From NCBI GenBank assembly GCA_046565865.1, contig JBKHXU010000041.1:1-22837 (forward strand): 22,837 bases of DNA, given 5' to 3'. Both the position numbers and the translations under genes were made by a program. The notes below the pieces were generated by a model, which was not told the origin of the DNA, did not search any database, and worked only from the letters and a program-made list of their open reading frames with translations. The number at the start of each line of letters is the position of its first letter. The stretch's first letter is position 1. Source of the DNA: JBKHXU01 sp046565865. Its GTDB lineage: Bacteria > Pseudomonadota > Gammaproteobacteria > Acidiferrobacterales > Sulfurifustaceae. This document shows positions 1 through 7,065 of this stretch, piece by piece.

Positions 1-281
1 GCGGTGCGCCCTTCCCACTCGCCGAACCCAAGCTCCATCCAGCGGTCGTCGACCTCCAGCGGTACGCCGCAGCGAGCCGCCAGTTCGCGCGCGAAGTCGC
101 TACAGCGGCGCAGCGGCGAACTGACGATCACGTCCCACGGACGGTGCTCGCCCACCGCCTGCCGCATCTGCGTCCAACCGCGCTCGCATAACGGATCGTC
201 GCTCTGGCCGCGATAGCGCGGCCCGCCCTCGGGCTCGCCATGGCGGATCAAATCGATCGTGGTCGATACCGTCTCGGTCAT
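1..281 (-). CDS. cobC: Histidine phosphatase, probable alpha-ribazole phosphatase (5' part only)
   Basis: Partial gene: the first 93 codons are present and the window edge cuts off the rest. The start is the ATG at 279-281, which overlaps the cobT stop codon as ATGA. The N-terminus carries the phosphohistidine motif LIRHGEP at residues 11-17. It is followed by the family's VSSPLRRC (about 53-60) and ELGFGEWEGR (about 83-92) segments. This is the histidine phosphatase (phosphoglycerate mutase-like) superfamily. CobC removes the phosphate from alpha-ribazole-5'-phosphate late in cobalamin assembly. The superfamily has many functions, so the specific assignment rests mainly on position directly behind cobU and cobT. 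The acid/base region and second catalytic histidine lie outside the window. Confidence 0.82.
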   Translation of the reverse strand, partial: MTETVSTTIDLIRHGEPEGGPRYRGQSDDPLCERGWTQMRQAVGEHRPWDVIVSSPLRRCSDFARELAARCGVPLEVDDRWMELGFGEWEGRT

Positions 282-1339
282 GCCTCTCCCCCGGAAACGC
301 CGGCTTCGGCGAATGTTGCCATGTCATTGTGCAGCGCACACGCGAGTCGCAGCAGCGGTACCGCAACCGCCGCGCCACTGCCCTCCCCCAATCGCATTCC
401 GAGCCGTAGCAGCGGTTCTGCCTCAAGCGCGCGCAAGACATGCGCGTGGCCGGGCTCGGCCGATTCGTGGGCGTAGAAAAACCACGCGCCCGCATCGGGC
501 GTTGCGCGCGCCGCCACTAACGCCGCCACGCTGGCAATAAATCCGTCGACCAACACGGGGATGCCAAGCTGCGCGCTGCGAGCGAAGGCACCGGTGAGCG
601 CGGCGATCTCGAAACCGCCGAGGCAACGCAATGCCACTACCGGACCGGCGTCGAGCGCCGACCGGTGCTGTGCTAGCGCCTTTTCGACCACGCTTACCTT
701 ACGTTTCACGCCTTGCGGATCAAGCCCCGTGCCCGGACCGACCAGTTGCGCGGGCGGCAGACCCAGCACCGCGCAGGCGATCGCGCTCGCCGCGGTGGTG
801 TTGCCAATGCCCATCTCGCCGCCGATAAATAGCTGCGCCCGTGCGCCGTGCGCGCGCTCGGCGGCCTCGCGACCGGCCGTGAGCGCGGCGGCGAGTTGCG
901 CATCGTTCATCGCCGGCCCGTGACAGAAGTTGTCGGTGCCGGGGGCGATACGTCGATCGAGCACGTCCGGTAACGCACCGGCATCCGTCACGGTGCCGAG
1001 GTTTATGACTTCGAGCGTTGCCCCAATGGCGCGCACCAGCACGTTGATGGCGGCGCCACCGCGAGCAAAGTTGCGCAGCATTTCCATGGTGACCGATTGC
1101 GGGAACGCGGAAACACCTTCGGCAACGACGCCGTGGTCGGCGGCGAACACGGCAACCCGCACCCGCTCGAGCGCAGGATGGGATACGCCCTGCAAACCTG
1201 CGAGGCGAATTGCGATCTCTTCGAGTCGGCCGAGCGAGCCCGGCGGCTTGGTGAGGTGACGCTGACGCGCGGTTGCGGCATCGGCGCGCGCAGCGTCGAC
1301 GCGTTGGGCACGCACCTGCAACCAAGCGAACGCCGTCAT
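278..1339 (-). CDS. cobT: Nicotinate-nucleotide--dimethylbenzimidazole phosphoribosyltransferase
   Basis: CobT makes alpha-ribazole-5'-phosphate from dimethylbenzimidazole and nicotinate mononucleotide, for the lower ligand of cobalamin, in the cytoplasm. The protein has 353 residues, normal for the family. Visible family motifs are TKPPGSLGRLE (30-40), FAADHGVVAEGVS (65-77), GEMGIGNTT (174-182) and VGPGTG. Near the C-terminus is LGEGSGAA, whose Glu319 matches the catalytic Glu317 of the Salmonella enzyme. The start overlaps the upstream cobU stop by 4 nt and the stop overlaps the downstream phosphatase start by 4 nt, so cobU-cobT-cobC is translationally coupled. No internal damage is seen. 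Confidence 0.97.
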   Translation of the reverse strand: MTAFAWLQVRAQRVDAARADAATARQRHLTKPPGSLGRLEEIAIRLAGLQGVSHPALERVRVAVFAADHGVVAEGVSAFPQSVTMEMLRNFARGGAAINVLVRAIGATLEVINLGTVTDAGALPDVLDRRIAPGTDNFCHGPAMNDAQLAAALTAGREAAERAHGARAQLFIGGEMGIGNTTAASAIACAVLGLPPAQLVGPGTGLDPQGVKRKVSVVEKALAQHRSALDAGPVVALRCLGGFEIAALTGAFARSAQLGIPVLVDGFIASVAALVAARATPDAGAWFFYAHESAEPGHAHVLRALEAEPLLRLGMRLGEGSGAAVAVPLLRLACALHNDMATFAEAGVSGGEA

Positions 1340-1881
1340 GTTCCCTTTAGCGTGAGCGGAATGCCGGCGGCAACGAAGGACACGCGCTCACACAGGCGCG
1401 CAAGTTCCTGATGCAACCGCCCGGCTTCATCGCAATAGCGACGCGTCAAGGCGCCGAGCGGCACGATGCCCATGCCGACCTCGTTGCTGACCAGGATAAT
1501 TTCGCCCGGCAACTTAGGCAGTGTGGAGACCAGCGCGCTTCGCTCGCGGTCGAAGGTAGGTGTGGTTGCAGAACTGACTTCCACGGCGGCATCGATATCA
1601 CGATGGAGCAGATTCGATAACCAGAGCGTGAGGCAATCGACGATGATGCAACGATCGATCTTGGCATGCTCTTGCAACGCCTGCGCCAGGTTCATGGGCT
1701 CTTCCACCAGTCGCCAAGCCATCGGCCGCCGCGCGCGATGCGCCGCGATGCGCGCGGCCATCTCAGAATCCTTAACTTGCGCGGTCGCGATATAAAACGT
1801 GTCGAGCCCGAGCGCCAACGCGCGTTGCTCGGCAAACGCACTCTTGCCCGAGCGTGCGCCGCCGAGAACGAGCTCCCGCAT
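1336..1881 (-). CDS. cobU: Adenosylcobinamide kinase / adenosylcobinamide-phosphate guanylyltransferase
   Basis: Bifunctional enzyme that phosphorylates adenosylcobinamide and then transfers GMP to it, giving AdoCbi-GDP for nucleotide-loop assembly. The protein has 181 residues, like Salmonella CobU. The P-loop is GGARSGKS (7-14). His48, in AAHRARRP, corresponds to the guanylylated histidine of CobU. DCLTLWLSNLL and VSNEVGMGIVP are further family motifs. The start is ATG at 1881, 18 nt downstream of the preceding membrane-protein stop, with no strong Shine-Dalgarno sequence. The stop overlaps the cobT start (ATGA). Together with cobT and cobC this is enough for lower-ligand attachment apart from the synthase CobS, which is not in the window. 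Confidence 0.96.
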   Translation of the reverse strand: MRELVLGGARSGKSAFAEQRALALGLDTFYIATAQVKDSEMAARIAAHRARRPMAWRLVEEPMNLAQALQEHAKIDRCIIVDCLTLWLSNLLHRDIDAAVEVSSATTPTFDRERSALVSTLPKLPGEIILVSNEVGMGIVPLGALTRRYCDEAGRLHQELARLCERVSFVAAGIPLTLKGT

Positions 1882-1899
1882 GAATGTTTGAGTTCGGTG

Positions 1900-2832
1900 C
1901 TAGGACGTGAACAGGCCGGCGAGATGCGCACCGGTCATGAGCAATCCCACGACGAGCCAAAACAACAGCACGCGCCAGACCAGCGCCACCACGCCGCGCA
2001 CGTGCGAGGCGTCGGGAATGACGCTGAGGACGGCGACACGTTCATCATACTCGCCGGCCTCGGCGATCGCTTCACAGTTTTGCATGTGCATCGCGCCGAA
2101 ACCGGACGCGAGCAGCGGACCGCTATTAATATCGGACCACACGCCGACATGCCGCCGCCAACAATGCAGCGCATCCTCGAAGCTGCCCATGATCGCGTAC
2201 GACAACGCGGTGATGCGCGCCGGTATCCATTGCAGCACATCGTCGAGCCGCGCCGCGGCCCAACCGAACTCGGCGAAGCGCTCGTAGCGATGGCCCCACA
2301 TCATGTCGAGCATGCACGCGAGGCGCTGTAATACCGCTCCGAACGGTCCGAGCAGCAGAAACCAGAAGATCGGCGAAACCACAAGCGAGTTGCCCTGGCG
2401 CAGCACTGCTTCGACCGTCGCCTGTGCGATACCGGCGTCGGACATGTCGGCGGCGCTCTTGCCCGTCAACTCGCGCAATTGCGCGTCGGCCTCACGCAGG
2501 TCGTTGTTCTCAAGCGCCTCGGACACGCCTTTGGCCGCGCTACCGAGACGATAAATATCGAGACACAGATACAACACCACGACATCGAACGCGATGCGCA
2601 AGGCGCGATTGATTTCATCGAAGATGTATCCCGCGAGATAAACCGCCACCAGCAGCGGCACGGTCGCCAGCAGCACGGCGCCGACACCGTGCATCCGGGT
2701 GCCGCCGTTAAAGCGCTGCTCGATGGACTCGGCCCAATCGCGATACCACGCGAATGGCTTGAAACCGTGCCGGTCCGGCACAAACCGGTCGAGAGCGACG
2801 GCGAGCAGTATGGTGATCAGGATTTCGCTCAT
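1900..2832 (-). CDS. ampE: AmpE / CobD-CbiB family membrane protein
   Basis: A 310-residue integral membrane protein. The ATG at 2832 (MSEILITILLAV) is preferred because AAGG lies about 10 nt upstream; an in-frame start at 2907 would run into ampD. Hydrophobic segments lie near residues 4-18, 48-70, 80-100, 165-190 and at the C-terminus. The stretch RLDDVLQWIPARITALSYAI and the nearby SPIFWFLLLGPFGA fit both AmpE and the cobalamin enzyme CbiB. The CbiB signatures around RDT and AEN are replaced here (KSA; RQGN). It follows ampD by 32 nt, the classic ampDE arrangement in which AmpE is an inner-membrane protein of unclear role in beta-lactamase signalling. It also precedes cobU by 18 nt, so a CbiB-like amidation role (aminopropanol attachment) cannot be excluded. 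The family call is firm and the exact function is not. Confidence 0.78.
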   Translation of the reverse strand: MSEILITILLAVALDRFVPDRHGFKPFAWYRDWAESIEQRFNGGTRMHGVGAVLLATVPLLVAVYLAGYIFDEINRALRIAFDVVVLYLCLDIYRLGSAAKGVSEALENNDLREADAQLRELTGKSAADMSDAGIAQATVEAVLRQGNSLVVSPIFWFLLLGPFGAVLQRLACMLDMMWGHRYERFAEFGWAAARLDDVLQWIPARITALSYAIMGSFEDALHCWRRHVGVWSDINSGPLLASGFGAMHMQNCEAIAEAGEYDERVAVLSVIPDASHVRGVVALVWRVLLFWLVVGLLMTGAHLAGLFTS

Positions 2833-2864
2833 GGATGGCGCCTTGGAAAACTGATCGGCGCAAT

Positions 2865-3446
2865 TTACCCAGGCGCGGACGCGGCGGCAAGCATGCCGGC
2901 GGCACAATCCTGACGGTAACGCACCCAGTCAAAATGCGGCCCTGGATCGGTCTTGCGGCCGGGGGCGATATCGGCGTGTCCGTATATGCGCGCCGGTGTA
3001 ATCGCGGGGTAGGCTTTCATTAGCGCGCGCGTTATGTCGCCGAGCACGCGGTATTGGGCGTCCTCGAACGGCACGTCGTCTGCGCCTTCAAGCTCGATGC
3101 CGATGGAAAAATCGTTCACGCGCGTGCGACCTTCGCAGCACGACTGTCCCGCATGCCAAGCCCGTCGGTGCAGCGGCACGAACTGGCATAAACTGCCATC
3201 GCGCCGGATTAGCAGGTGTGCCGACACTTCTAGCTGATGAATTTCACGGTAGTACGGGTGCGCCGCGGGATCTAGGCGATTGCAAAATAACTGTTCGATG
3301 CCGGGGCCGCCGAACTGCCCGGGCGGCAGACTGATGGAATGAATGATGAGGACGTCGATATTGGCGCCATCCGGGCGATCGTCGCAGTTGGGCGACGGCA
3401 CATAGTGCGCCCCTTCCACCAAACCGGTTCGCGTATCGATCTTCAT
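2865..3446 (-). CDS. ampD: 1,6-anhydro-N-acetylmuramyl-L-alanine amidase
   Basis: Cytoplasmic zinc amidase that cleaves the stem peptide from anhydro-MurNAc during peptidoglycan recycling, and so limits the muropeptide inducers of AmpC-type beta-lactamases. The ATG at 3446 follows a strong GAGGAGG Shine-Dalgarno sequence with 7 nt spacing; an in-frame ATG ten codons upstream lacks one. The 193-residue product has the Amidase_2 fold motifs: IIHSISLPPGQFGG with zinc ligand His36, IGIELEG with Glu118, and GHADIAPGRKTDPGPHFDW with His157 and Asp167 as the other ligands. Its length is close to the 183 residues of the E. coli protein. It heads the ampD-ampE pair and lies 46 nt behind the YbaK-like gene, probably in the same transcript. 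Confidence 0.95.
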   Translation of the reverse strand: MKIDTRTGLVEGAHYVPSPNCDDRPDGANIDVLIIHSISLPPGQFGGPGIEQLFCNRLDPAAHPYYREIHQLEVSAHLLIRRDGSLCQFVPLHRRAWHAGQSCCEGRTRVNDFSIGIELEGADDVPFEDAQYRVLGDITRALMKAYPAITPARIYGHADIAPGRKTDPGPHFDWVRYRQDCAAGMLAAASAPG

Positions 3447-3492
3447 GCCGGCGCCTCCTCGACGTGAGGGTAGCACACCGGCGTAGCGGCGG

Positions 3493-3957
3493 TCAGTGTG
3501 TGAAGGCGGCGTAGCGCGCGTTGCGCAGCAGCGCGATGAACTGCTCGCCGTTCACGCGTATCAACTCTTCGTGATCGCCGGCCTCGAAATAGATCTGCGC
3601 TTGCCCGACGAGGTGATCATCCACGACAGTGGGCATGCCATAGGCCGGTCCCAACGGCGGTATGGCGCCGAGCGCGCAATCGCAAAACATACGTCGCAGA
3701 GTTTGCTCGTCGGCAAGACGCAGGTCACGTTTCAGTTTGCGATTCAAAGTGTGTAGATTGAGATAGCGGTTCGCCGGCAACACCGCCATCACGTACCCGT
3801 GGCCATCCCGCAGCACCACGCCCTTGGCGATGCTATCCGGCGGTAGATGCGTTCGCGAGGCGGTGTCGCGCGTTGAGGGTGTCGGGGGATGCATCACGAC
3901 GGCGTATGGAATGGCGTGTTGATCGAGATAGTCGACCACCGTTTTTGCGGCAGACAT
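3493..3957 (-). CDS. YbaK/ProX-type aminoacyl-tRNA deacylase-like protein
   Basis: A single-domain protein of 154 residues belonging to the YbaK / aminoacyl-tRNA synthetase-associated domain family, which hydrolyses mischarged tRNAs in trans. It opens with a helix (TVVDYLDQHAIPYAVV). Lys45, in SIAKGVVLRDG, corresponds to the key lysine of YbaK. Further family-like segments are VMAVLPANRYLNL, LGAIPPLG and the C-terminal IYFEAGDHEELIRVN. The ATG at 3957 has GGAG about 10 nt upstream. The tRNA it edits cannot be told from sequence. It is the first gene of the leftward run toward ampD and cobU, and its upstream region contains AT-rich steps that may be its promoter. Confidence 0.85.
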   Translation of the reverse strand: MSAAKTVVDYLDQHAIPYAVVMHPPTPSTRDTASRTHLPPDSIAKGVVLRDGHGYVMAVLPANRYLNLHTLNRKLKRDLRLADEQTLRRMFCDCALGAIPPLGPAYGMPTVVDDHLVGQAQIYFEAGDHEELIRVNGEQFIALLRNARYAAFTH

Positions 3958-4107
3958 AACCAGGCTCCAGATATATGCGGCATTCTATCGCGTCCGTTAT
4001 CGAGGAGAAGCACAACAAACTAGCGCGCTTGTTATGGGTAAACCGACTTTGGAATTGCGAACGCGGAGCACGGTCGAACGTTGAAGATACCGCCAAGGAA
4101 TGCGGCC
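3958..4107. other. Divergent intergenic region
   Basis: 150 nt between the leftward YbaK-like gene and the rightward small unknown gene. It is locally AT-richer (for example around 3969-3992 and 4005-4040), as expected for two divergent promoters. I see no convincing pair of -35/-10 hexamers, no RNA gene and no strong hairpin here. Confidence 0.4.
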
Positions 4108-4419
4108 ATGCGCCAAGATGCGAAGGCAGGACAGGAAGAACAGATCACGCGCATTACCACGCGCGAGTTGGCACAAGCGAAGGATGCGACAAATGTGTTG
4201 CTGGAGGAGATCGGATTGTCGGATTATGTTTTTGAGGTCGAGCCGCGCAGTGGACCGTGGCACGTGCGCATTGACTACGCAAACGGCGGCGTCTGGCAGT
4301 CATTGACGCTGCCGGTCGAATCGACGGAACTCATCGAAGTCGTCAGCAATAACGCGGCGCGCCGAAAACTGGTGGAGCGTTGGCGCAAAGCGCTGGTGGG
4401 CGCCGATCCGTCAAACTAA
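4108..4419 (+). CDS. Small conserved-looking protein of unknown function
   Basis: I do not recognise this 103-residue protein. The ATG at 4108 is chosen because AAGGA sits 8 nt upstream; an upstream in-frame TTG at 4081 lacks such a site. The protein is soluble and charged, with a predicted N-terminal helix (TRELAQAKDATNVLLEEIG). A short beta-rich core follows (YVFEVEPRSGPWHVRIDYA, then GGVWQSLTLPV), and a basic C-terminal helix (NNAARRKLVERWRKAL) ends it. There is no signal peptide, membrane span or metal motif. It converges on the DUF2934/zinc-ribbon gene and their last 4 nt overlap. The good ribosome binding site and sensible composition support a real gene. Confidence 0.7.
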   Translation: MRQDAKAGQEEQITRITTRELAQAKDATNVLLEEIGLSDYVFEVEPRSGPWHVRIDYANGGVWQSLTLPVESTELIEVVSNNAARRKLVERWRKALVGADPSN

Positions 4420-5123
4420 ACGCGGCGATACGACATCCCGCGACACTTGGCACACGGCGGCAAATGCCCGGAGGTCGCGAGCACCAATCGTTCGCCGCAT
4501 TTCGTACATTGAAAATTGCCCGGTGCTGCCATCTCGCCGACGTTGTAAATCGGTCGCTCCATCCGACGGCCTGCTTGCTGCAGCCACTCGCCCACAGCAC
4601 CCGCGGCGCGCGCCAGAAACGCCGCGCCGCGATCGCGCCAGACGGCAAACACATCCGCGGAGCGATCAGAAAACGCTTCCCATTGCGGGCCCATGCGCTC
4701 GGCGGCGCTAGCGATGTCTTTGCGCACGCTTTCGGCGACGCGGTTGAGGGTGTCGCCAGTCTGTCCACCGGTTTCACGGAGCCGCGCTATGGCGCGCTCC
4801 ACGGCGTCGCGCACCACTTCGGCGTTGATGCTAGTGCGAATTTCGGTCAAGCGGTCTTGGATCTCCGAACGCAGGCGCTCATACAGGGCGATCTCTTCTT
4901 TCTGCTGCTGCGGGCGCGGCAAGGCGCGGTTTATTTCCGCTTCAGCGGCCAGCCAATCGGCAAGTGGGTCCCCGCCTTGAAAACCCCGTTGCGCCGCCCG
5001 CAGATAAGCGGCCTCGGAAATCATCCGTTGACGTTCTTCCGGAGAAATGAGCTCTGTAGGGTTTGTTTGTACGCTCTCGCGACCCTTCTTGCTTGCAGTC
5101 TTGTCCTTAACTGATTTCGCCAT
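4416..5123 (-). CDS. DUF2934 plus C-terminal zinc-ribbon protein
   Basis: A 235-residue protein of unknown function. The start at 5123 is fixed by an excellent AAGGAGGAGG site just upstream. Residues 1-26 are a Lys/Ser-rich tail. Residues 28-64 (EERQRMISEAAYLRAAQRGF... then LADWLAAEAEI) fit the DUF2934 domain. Residues about 70-190 are highly charged and helical, probably coiled coil. The C-terminus is a rubredoxin-like knuckle pair, with Cys206/Cys209 (CTKC) and Cys224/Cys227 (CAKC), like zinc-ribbon proteins of the DUF1451 type. No membrane segment is evident. The combination suggests a stress- or nucleic-acid-related role, but that is guesswork. Its end overlaps the convergent small gene by 4 nt. 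Confidence 0.83.
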   Translation of the reverse strand: MAKSVKDKTASKKGRESVQTNPTELISPEERQRMISEAAYLRAAQRGFQGGDPLADWLAAEAEINRALPRPQQQKEEIALYERLRSEIQDRLTEIRTSINAEVVRDAVERAIARLRETGGQTGDTLNRVAESVRKDIASAAERMGPQWEAFSDRSADVFAVWRDRGAAFLARAAGAVGEWLQQAGRRMERPIYNVGEMAAPGNFQCTKCGERLVLATSGHLPPCAKCRGMSYRRV

Positions 5124-5205
5124 ATTTCCTCCTCCTTGGTCCCTGATCAGCGAATACGACACACCGAAGACGGCTCGGCAACCAAAACACGGCCTACCCA
5201 CCGAA

Positions 5206-5281
<76 letters not shown>

Positions 5282-5293
5282 CAACGGGGTGCG

Positions 5294-5323
5294 AGTATAC
5301 GGCGCGACGCCGGAGCGCGCCAA
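5294..5323 (-). promoter_or_regulatory. Probable sigma-70 promoter of tRNA-Thr
   Basis: On the minus strand TTGGCG (5318-5323) and TATACT (5294-5299) are separated by 18 nt, and the -10 ends 12 nt before the first tRNA base. The bases between -10 and the tRNA are GC-rich, as in stable-RNA promoters under stringent control. The last point is inference. Confidence 0.55.
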
Positions 5324-5332
5324 GGCAAGAGA

Positions 5333-5755
5333 CTACTTCGCGTGACGCAAGCGGACGATCACATCTACGCCCTGCAAGTCGGCACCCGGGGGAAGCGGCG
5401 GCAAACCGACGACATGGACGTCTTTGGCGTCAATGTCCGTCAACGCCCCGGTTTCCTCGTCGTAAAAATGATGGTGCGGGGCGGTATTCGGGTCGTAGAA
5501 CACCTTGGATGGATTGGCGATCACTTCGCGCACCACGCCCTTTTCCGCCAGAAGCCCGAGCGTGTTGTATACGGTGGCTTTCGATACCAGCTGATCACAG
5601 GCATTCACTTCCCGATATACGTCCTCCGCCGACATATGCTCGCAGCGCTGGAACAAGACGCGCGTAATCGTGACGCGCTGAGACGTCGGCTGAATTCCAC
5701 GACTGACCAGGAGCGCACTGGCATCGGCCTCGGTGAAAGGATGGCTGGGTTTCAT
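5333..5755 (-). CDS. Fur-family (Irr/PerR-like) metal-responsive regulator
   Basis: DNA-binding repressor or activator of the Fur superfamily, 140 residues. The winged-helix domain covers about 8-85, with recognition-helix region SKATVYNTLGLLAEKG (58-73). The hinge and metal site contain HHHFYDEETG (94-103), the form seen in Irr-like and some PerR-like proteins. Fur's usual C-terminal CxxC zinc motifs are absent; Cys38 and Cys53 are the only cysteines. It is therefore closer to Irr than to true Fur. A regulated metal or haem signal cannot be told from sequence. The ATG at 5755 has no Shine-Dalgarno sequence, and a TATAAT lies only 8 nt upstream, so the message may be leaderless or nearly so. 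No target gene is obvious; thiO lies upstream on the same strand. Confidence 0.88.
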   Translation of the reverse strand: MKPSHPFTEADASALLVSRGIQPTSQRVTITRVLFQRCEHMSAEDVYREVNACDQLVSKATVYNTLGLLAEKGVVREVIANPSKVFYDPNTAPHHHFYDEETGALTDIDAKDVHVVGLPPLPPGADLQGVDVIVRLRHAK

Positions 5756-5763
5756 GCTAAAAA

Positions 5764-5769
5764 ATTATA
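5764..5769 (-). promoter_or_regulatory. Perfect -10 element (TATAAT) before the Fur-family gene
   Basis: TATAAT on the minus strand ends 8 nt before the ATG at 5755. Transcription would begin about two bases before the start codon. The -35 region is weak (nothing better than AGACTT at 17 nt). The surrounding 50 bp are AT-rich, unlike the rest of the window. Confidence 0.45.
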
Positions 5770-5800
5770 GTTGTACCCAGCTAGTTAAGTCTAATTCTCA

Positions 5801-6946
5801 CTATATTTTCCAGTCTGGACAGGGCCGATCCAGGCGAAACGGCGTAGGATCCACGCTTGGCGGGCGCCCGAGCATCATGTCCGCAACCAGCCGGGCCGAG
5901 GCCGGCCCGGTCGCGAACCCGTTCCGATAGTGGCCCGCGCAAACGAAAAGCCCTTTGATTTCCGGGTGCTCACCGATAAACGGTGCATCATCCGGCGAGC
6001 CGGGGCGCAGGCCGGCCCAATGGTGTTCGATTGGGTACTGCTCCAGCGCCGGTACCAGCGAAACGGCAGCGGAATACAGCGCTTCGCGTGCAGCGAGCGT
6101 CGGGGAACTGTCGAAGCCTGTATCTTCTATCGTACTTCCGACCAGAATTCGTCCATTCGATCTGGGAACAAGGTACCGGTAATCTTTGACGATAATTCGA
6201 GTTATGAGTCGAGGAGCCGCGGCGAAAGTCACAATTTGGCCCTTAATGGGCTTAATGGGCAAAACCAGACCTGTTGTTTTAAGCAGTCCTCCCGCCCAAG
6301 CCCCAGCCGCAACAACGCAGCGGCTTGCCTCAATTGTCCCATGCGTAGCGCGTAATCCGGTCAGTTGACCCCGGCCCCATCTAAAACCCTGCACTTCCTT
6401 GCCTTCCAAAAAAATGACTCCTCTCTTTGTCAAGATCGACTGCAAGGCAGACAGAAGCCGCGGATTTTGAATTTGGGCTGCGGGATAACACGTCGTCCGA
6501 CCTGGGGGCACTTTGAGCGCCGGCTCCATTCGCTGCAGCGCTTCGTCCACCACAATTCTTCTCGGAGTAGGTCCTATCTCATCGCAGATTATCGTCTCCT
6601 TATCATCGTCAAGAACAATCAATTCAGAAAAGAGCAGTTCTGGATCCCTACCATCACTGCGGACCAGTTCCTCGACGATACACGGGTATTCGTCTCTGCT
6701 GTAACGTACTAATGATGACAAAAATGGATAACGCGCAGGATAAAGAGGCGAAAGGATGCCAGCTCCAGCCCGCGATGACTGCTTTCCGACGCGGTGCTTC
6801 TCTATAACAATGACTTTCTCGCCGACTTTTGACAGATACCAAGCCGCAAGAAGCCCGATGATCCCGCCTCCAACAACAACGTTCGGCACTTTTGTCGCGC
6901 TTTTTACGGTTTTTTCTGATGGCGGAAATGCAGAGCCTACTTTCAT
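5801..6946 (-). CDS. thiO: FAD-dependent glycine oxidase-like enzyme (ThiO family)
   Basis: A 381-residue DAO-family flavoenzyme. ThiO oxidises glycine to iminoglycine for the thiazole half of thiamine. The N-terminal Rossmann motif VVVGGGIIG (about 23-31) is followed by the ADP-binding IVIEKHRVGKQSSRAGAGIL. VVAAGAWAGGLL lies mid-protein. The C-terminal block HWAGLRPGSPDDAPFIG...GLFVCAGHYRNGF contains the substrate-site Arg and the GHYRNG FAD motif. The ATG at 6946 gives a slightly long N-terminal extension with no Shine-Dalgarno sequence; a GTG at about codon 20 is possible. The gene is clearly AT-richer than its neighbours (hand counts of two 60-nt lines at 6541-6660 give 29 and 25 GC). No other thi gene is nearby. 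A D-amino-acid oxidase-like gene beside the minor pilins is also found in Pseudomonas, so the position may be ancestral. Confidence 0.88.
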   Translation of the reverse strand: MKVGSAFPPSEKTVKSATKVPNVVVGGGIIGLLAAWYLSKVGEKVIVIEKHRVGKQSSRAGAGILSPLYPARYPFLSSLVRYSRDEYPCIVEELVRSDGRDPELLFSELIVLDDDKETIICDEIGPTPRRIVVDEALQRMEPALKVPPGRTTCYPAAQIQNPRLLSALQSILTKRGVIFLEGKEVQGFRWGRGQLTGLRATHGTIEASRCVVAAGAWAGGLLKTTGLVLPIKPIKGQIVTFAAAPRLITRIIVKDYRYLVPRSNGRILVGSTIEDTGFDSSPTLAAREALYSAAVSLVPALEQYPIEHHWAGLRPGSPDDAPFIGEHPEIKGLFVCAGHYRNGFATGPASARLVADMMLGRPPSVDPTPFRLDRPCPDWKI

Positions 6947-7065
6947 TTTAGACTAATGGGGTGACGAATATTGGCAATTGAAGTGCGGAAATCTCGCATT
7001 AGACTTACCTCGTGTATTAGCTAAAACCAGCTATTTCCAATACGGTTCCGGACACAAAAACGGCG
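6947..7065. other. Divergent region between thiO and the minor-pilin operon
   Basis: An AT-rich spacer carrying the likely promoters of both directions. It contains a sigma-54-like element at 6972-6987 and an overlapping weak sigma-70 candidate (TTGAAG 6978-6983, 16 nt, TAGACT 7000-7005). It also has a 5-bp inverted repeat TAGCT/AGCTA (7018-7022 and 7029-7033). The untranslated leader may continue to about 7190 because the start of the first pilin gene is unclear. Confidence 0.5.
6972..6987 (+). promoter_or_regulatory. Sigma-54-like promoter element
   Basis: TGGCAATTGAAGTGCG has GG and GC exactly 12 nt apart (second G to C), the spacing required for RpoN promoters of form TGGCAC-N5-TTGC. It matches TGGCA and TGC but not the second half perfectly. 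Major pilin genes are RpoN-dependent in related bacteria, while minor-pilin operons often are not. Confidence 0.35.

Noticed and set aside
1900..2832. Calling the membrane protein a true CbiB/CobD cobinamide synthase
   Set aside because: The RDT and AEN signature positions are changed and it directly follows ampD, so AmpE is the safer name. The alternative is kept as a finding.
4380..5114. 244-codon open frame on the plus strand opposite the DUF2934/zinc-ribbon gene
   Set aside because: The minus-strand gene has an excellent ribosome binding site and clear domains, so the plus-strand frame is its shadow.
5124..5205. Possible terminator after tRNA-Thr
   Set aside because: There is only a short T-run (GTGTTTTGG on the minus strand) without a convincing stem. 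Read-through into the zinc-ribbon gene cannot be ruled out.
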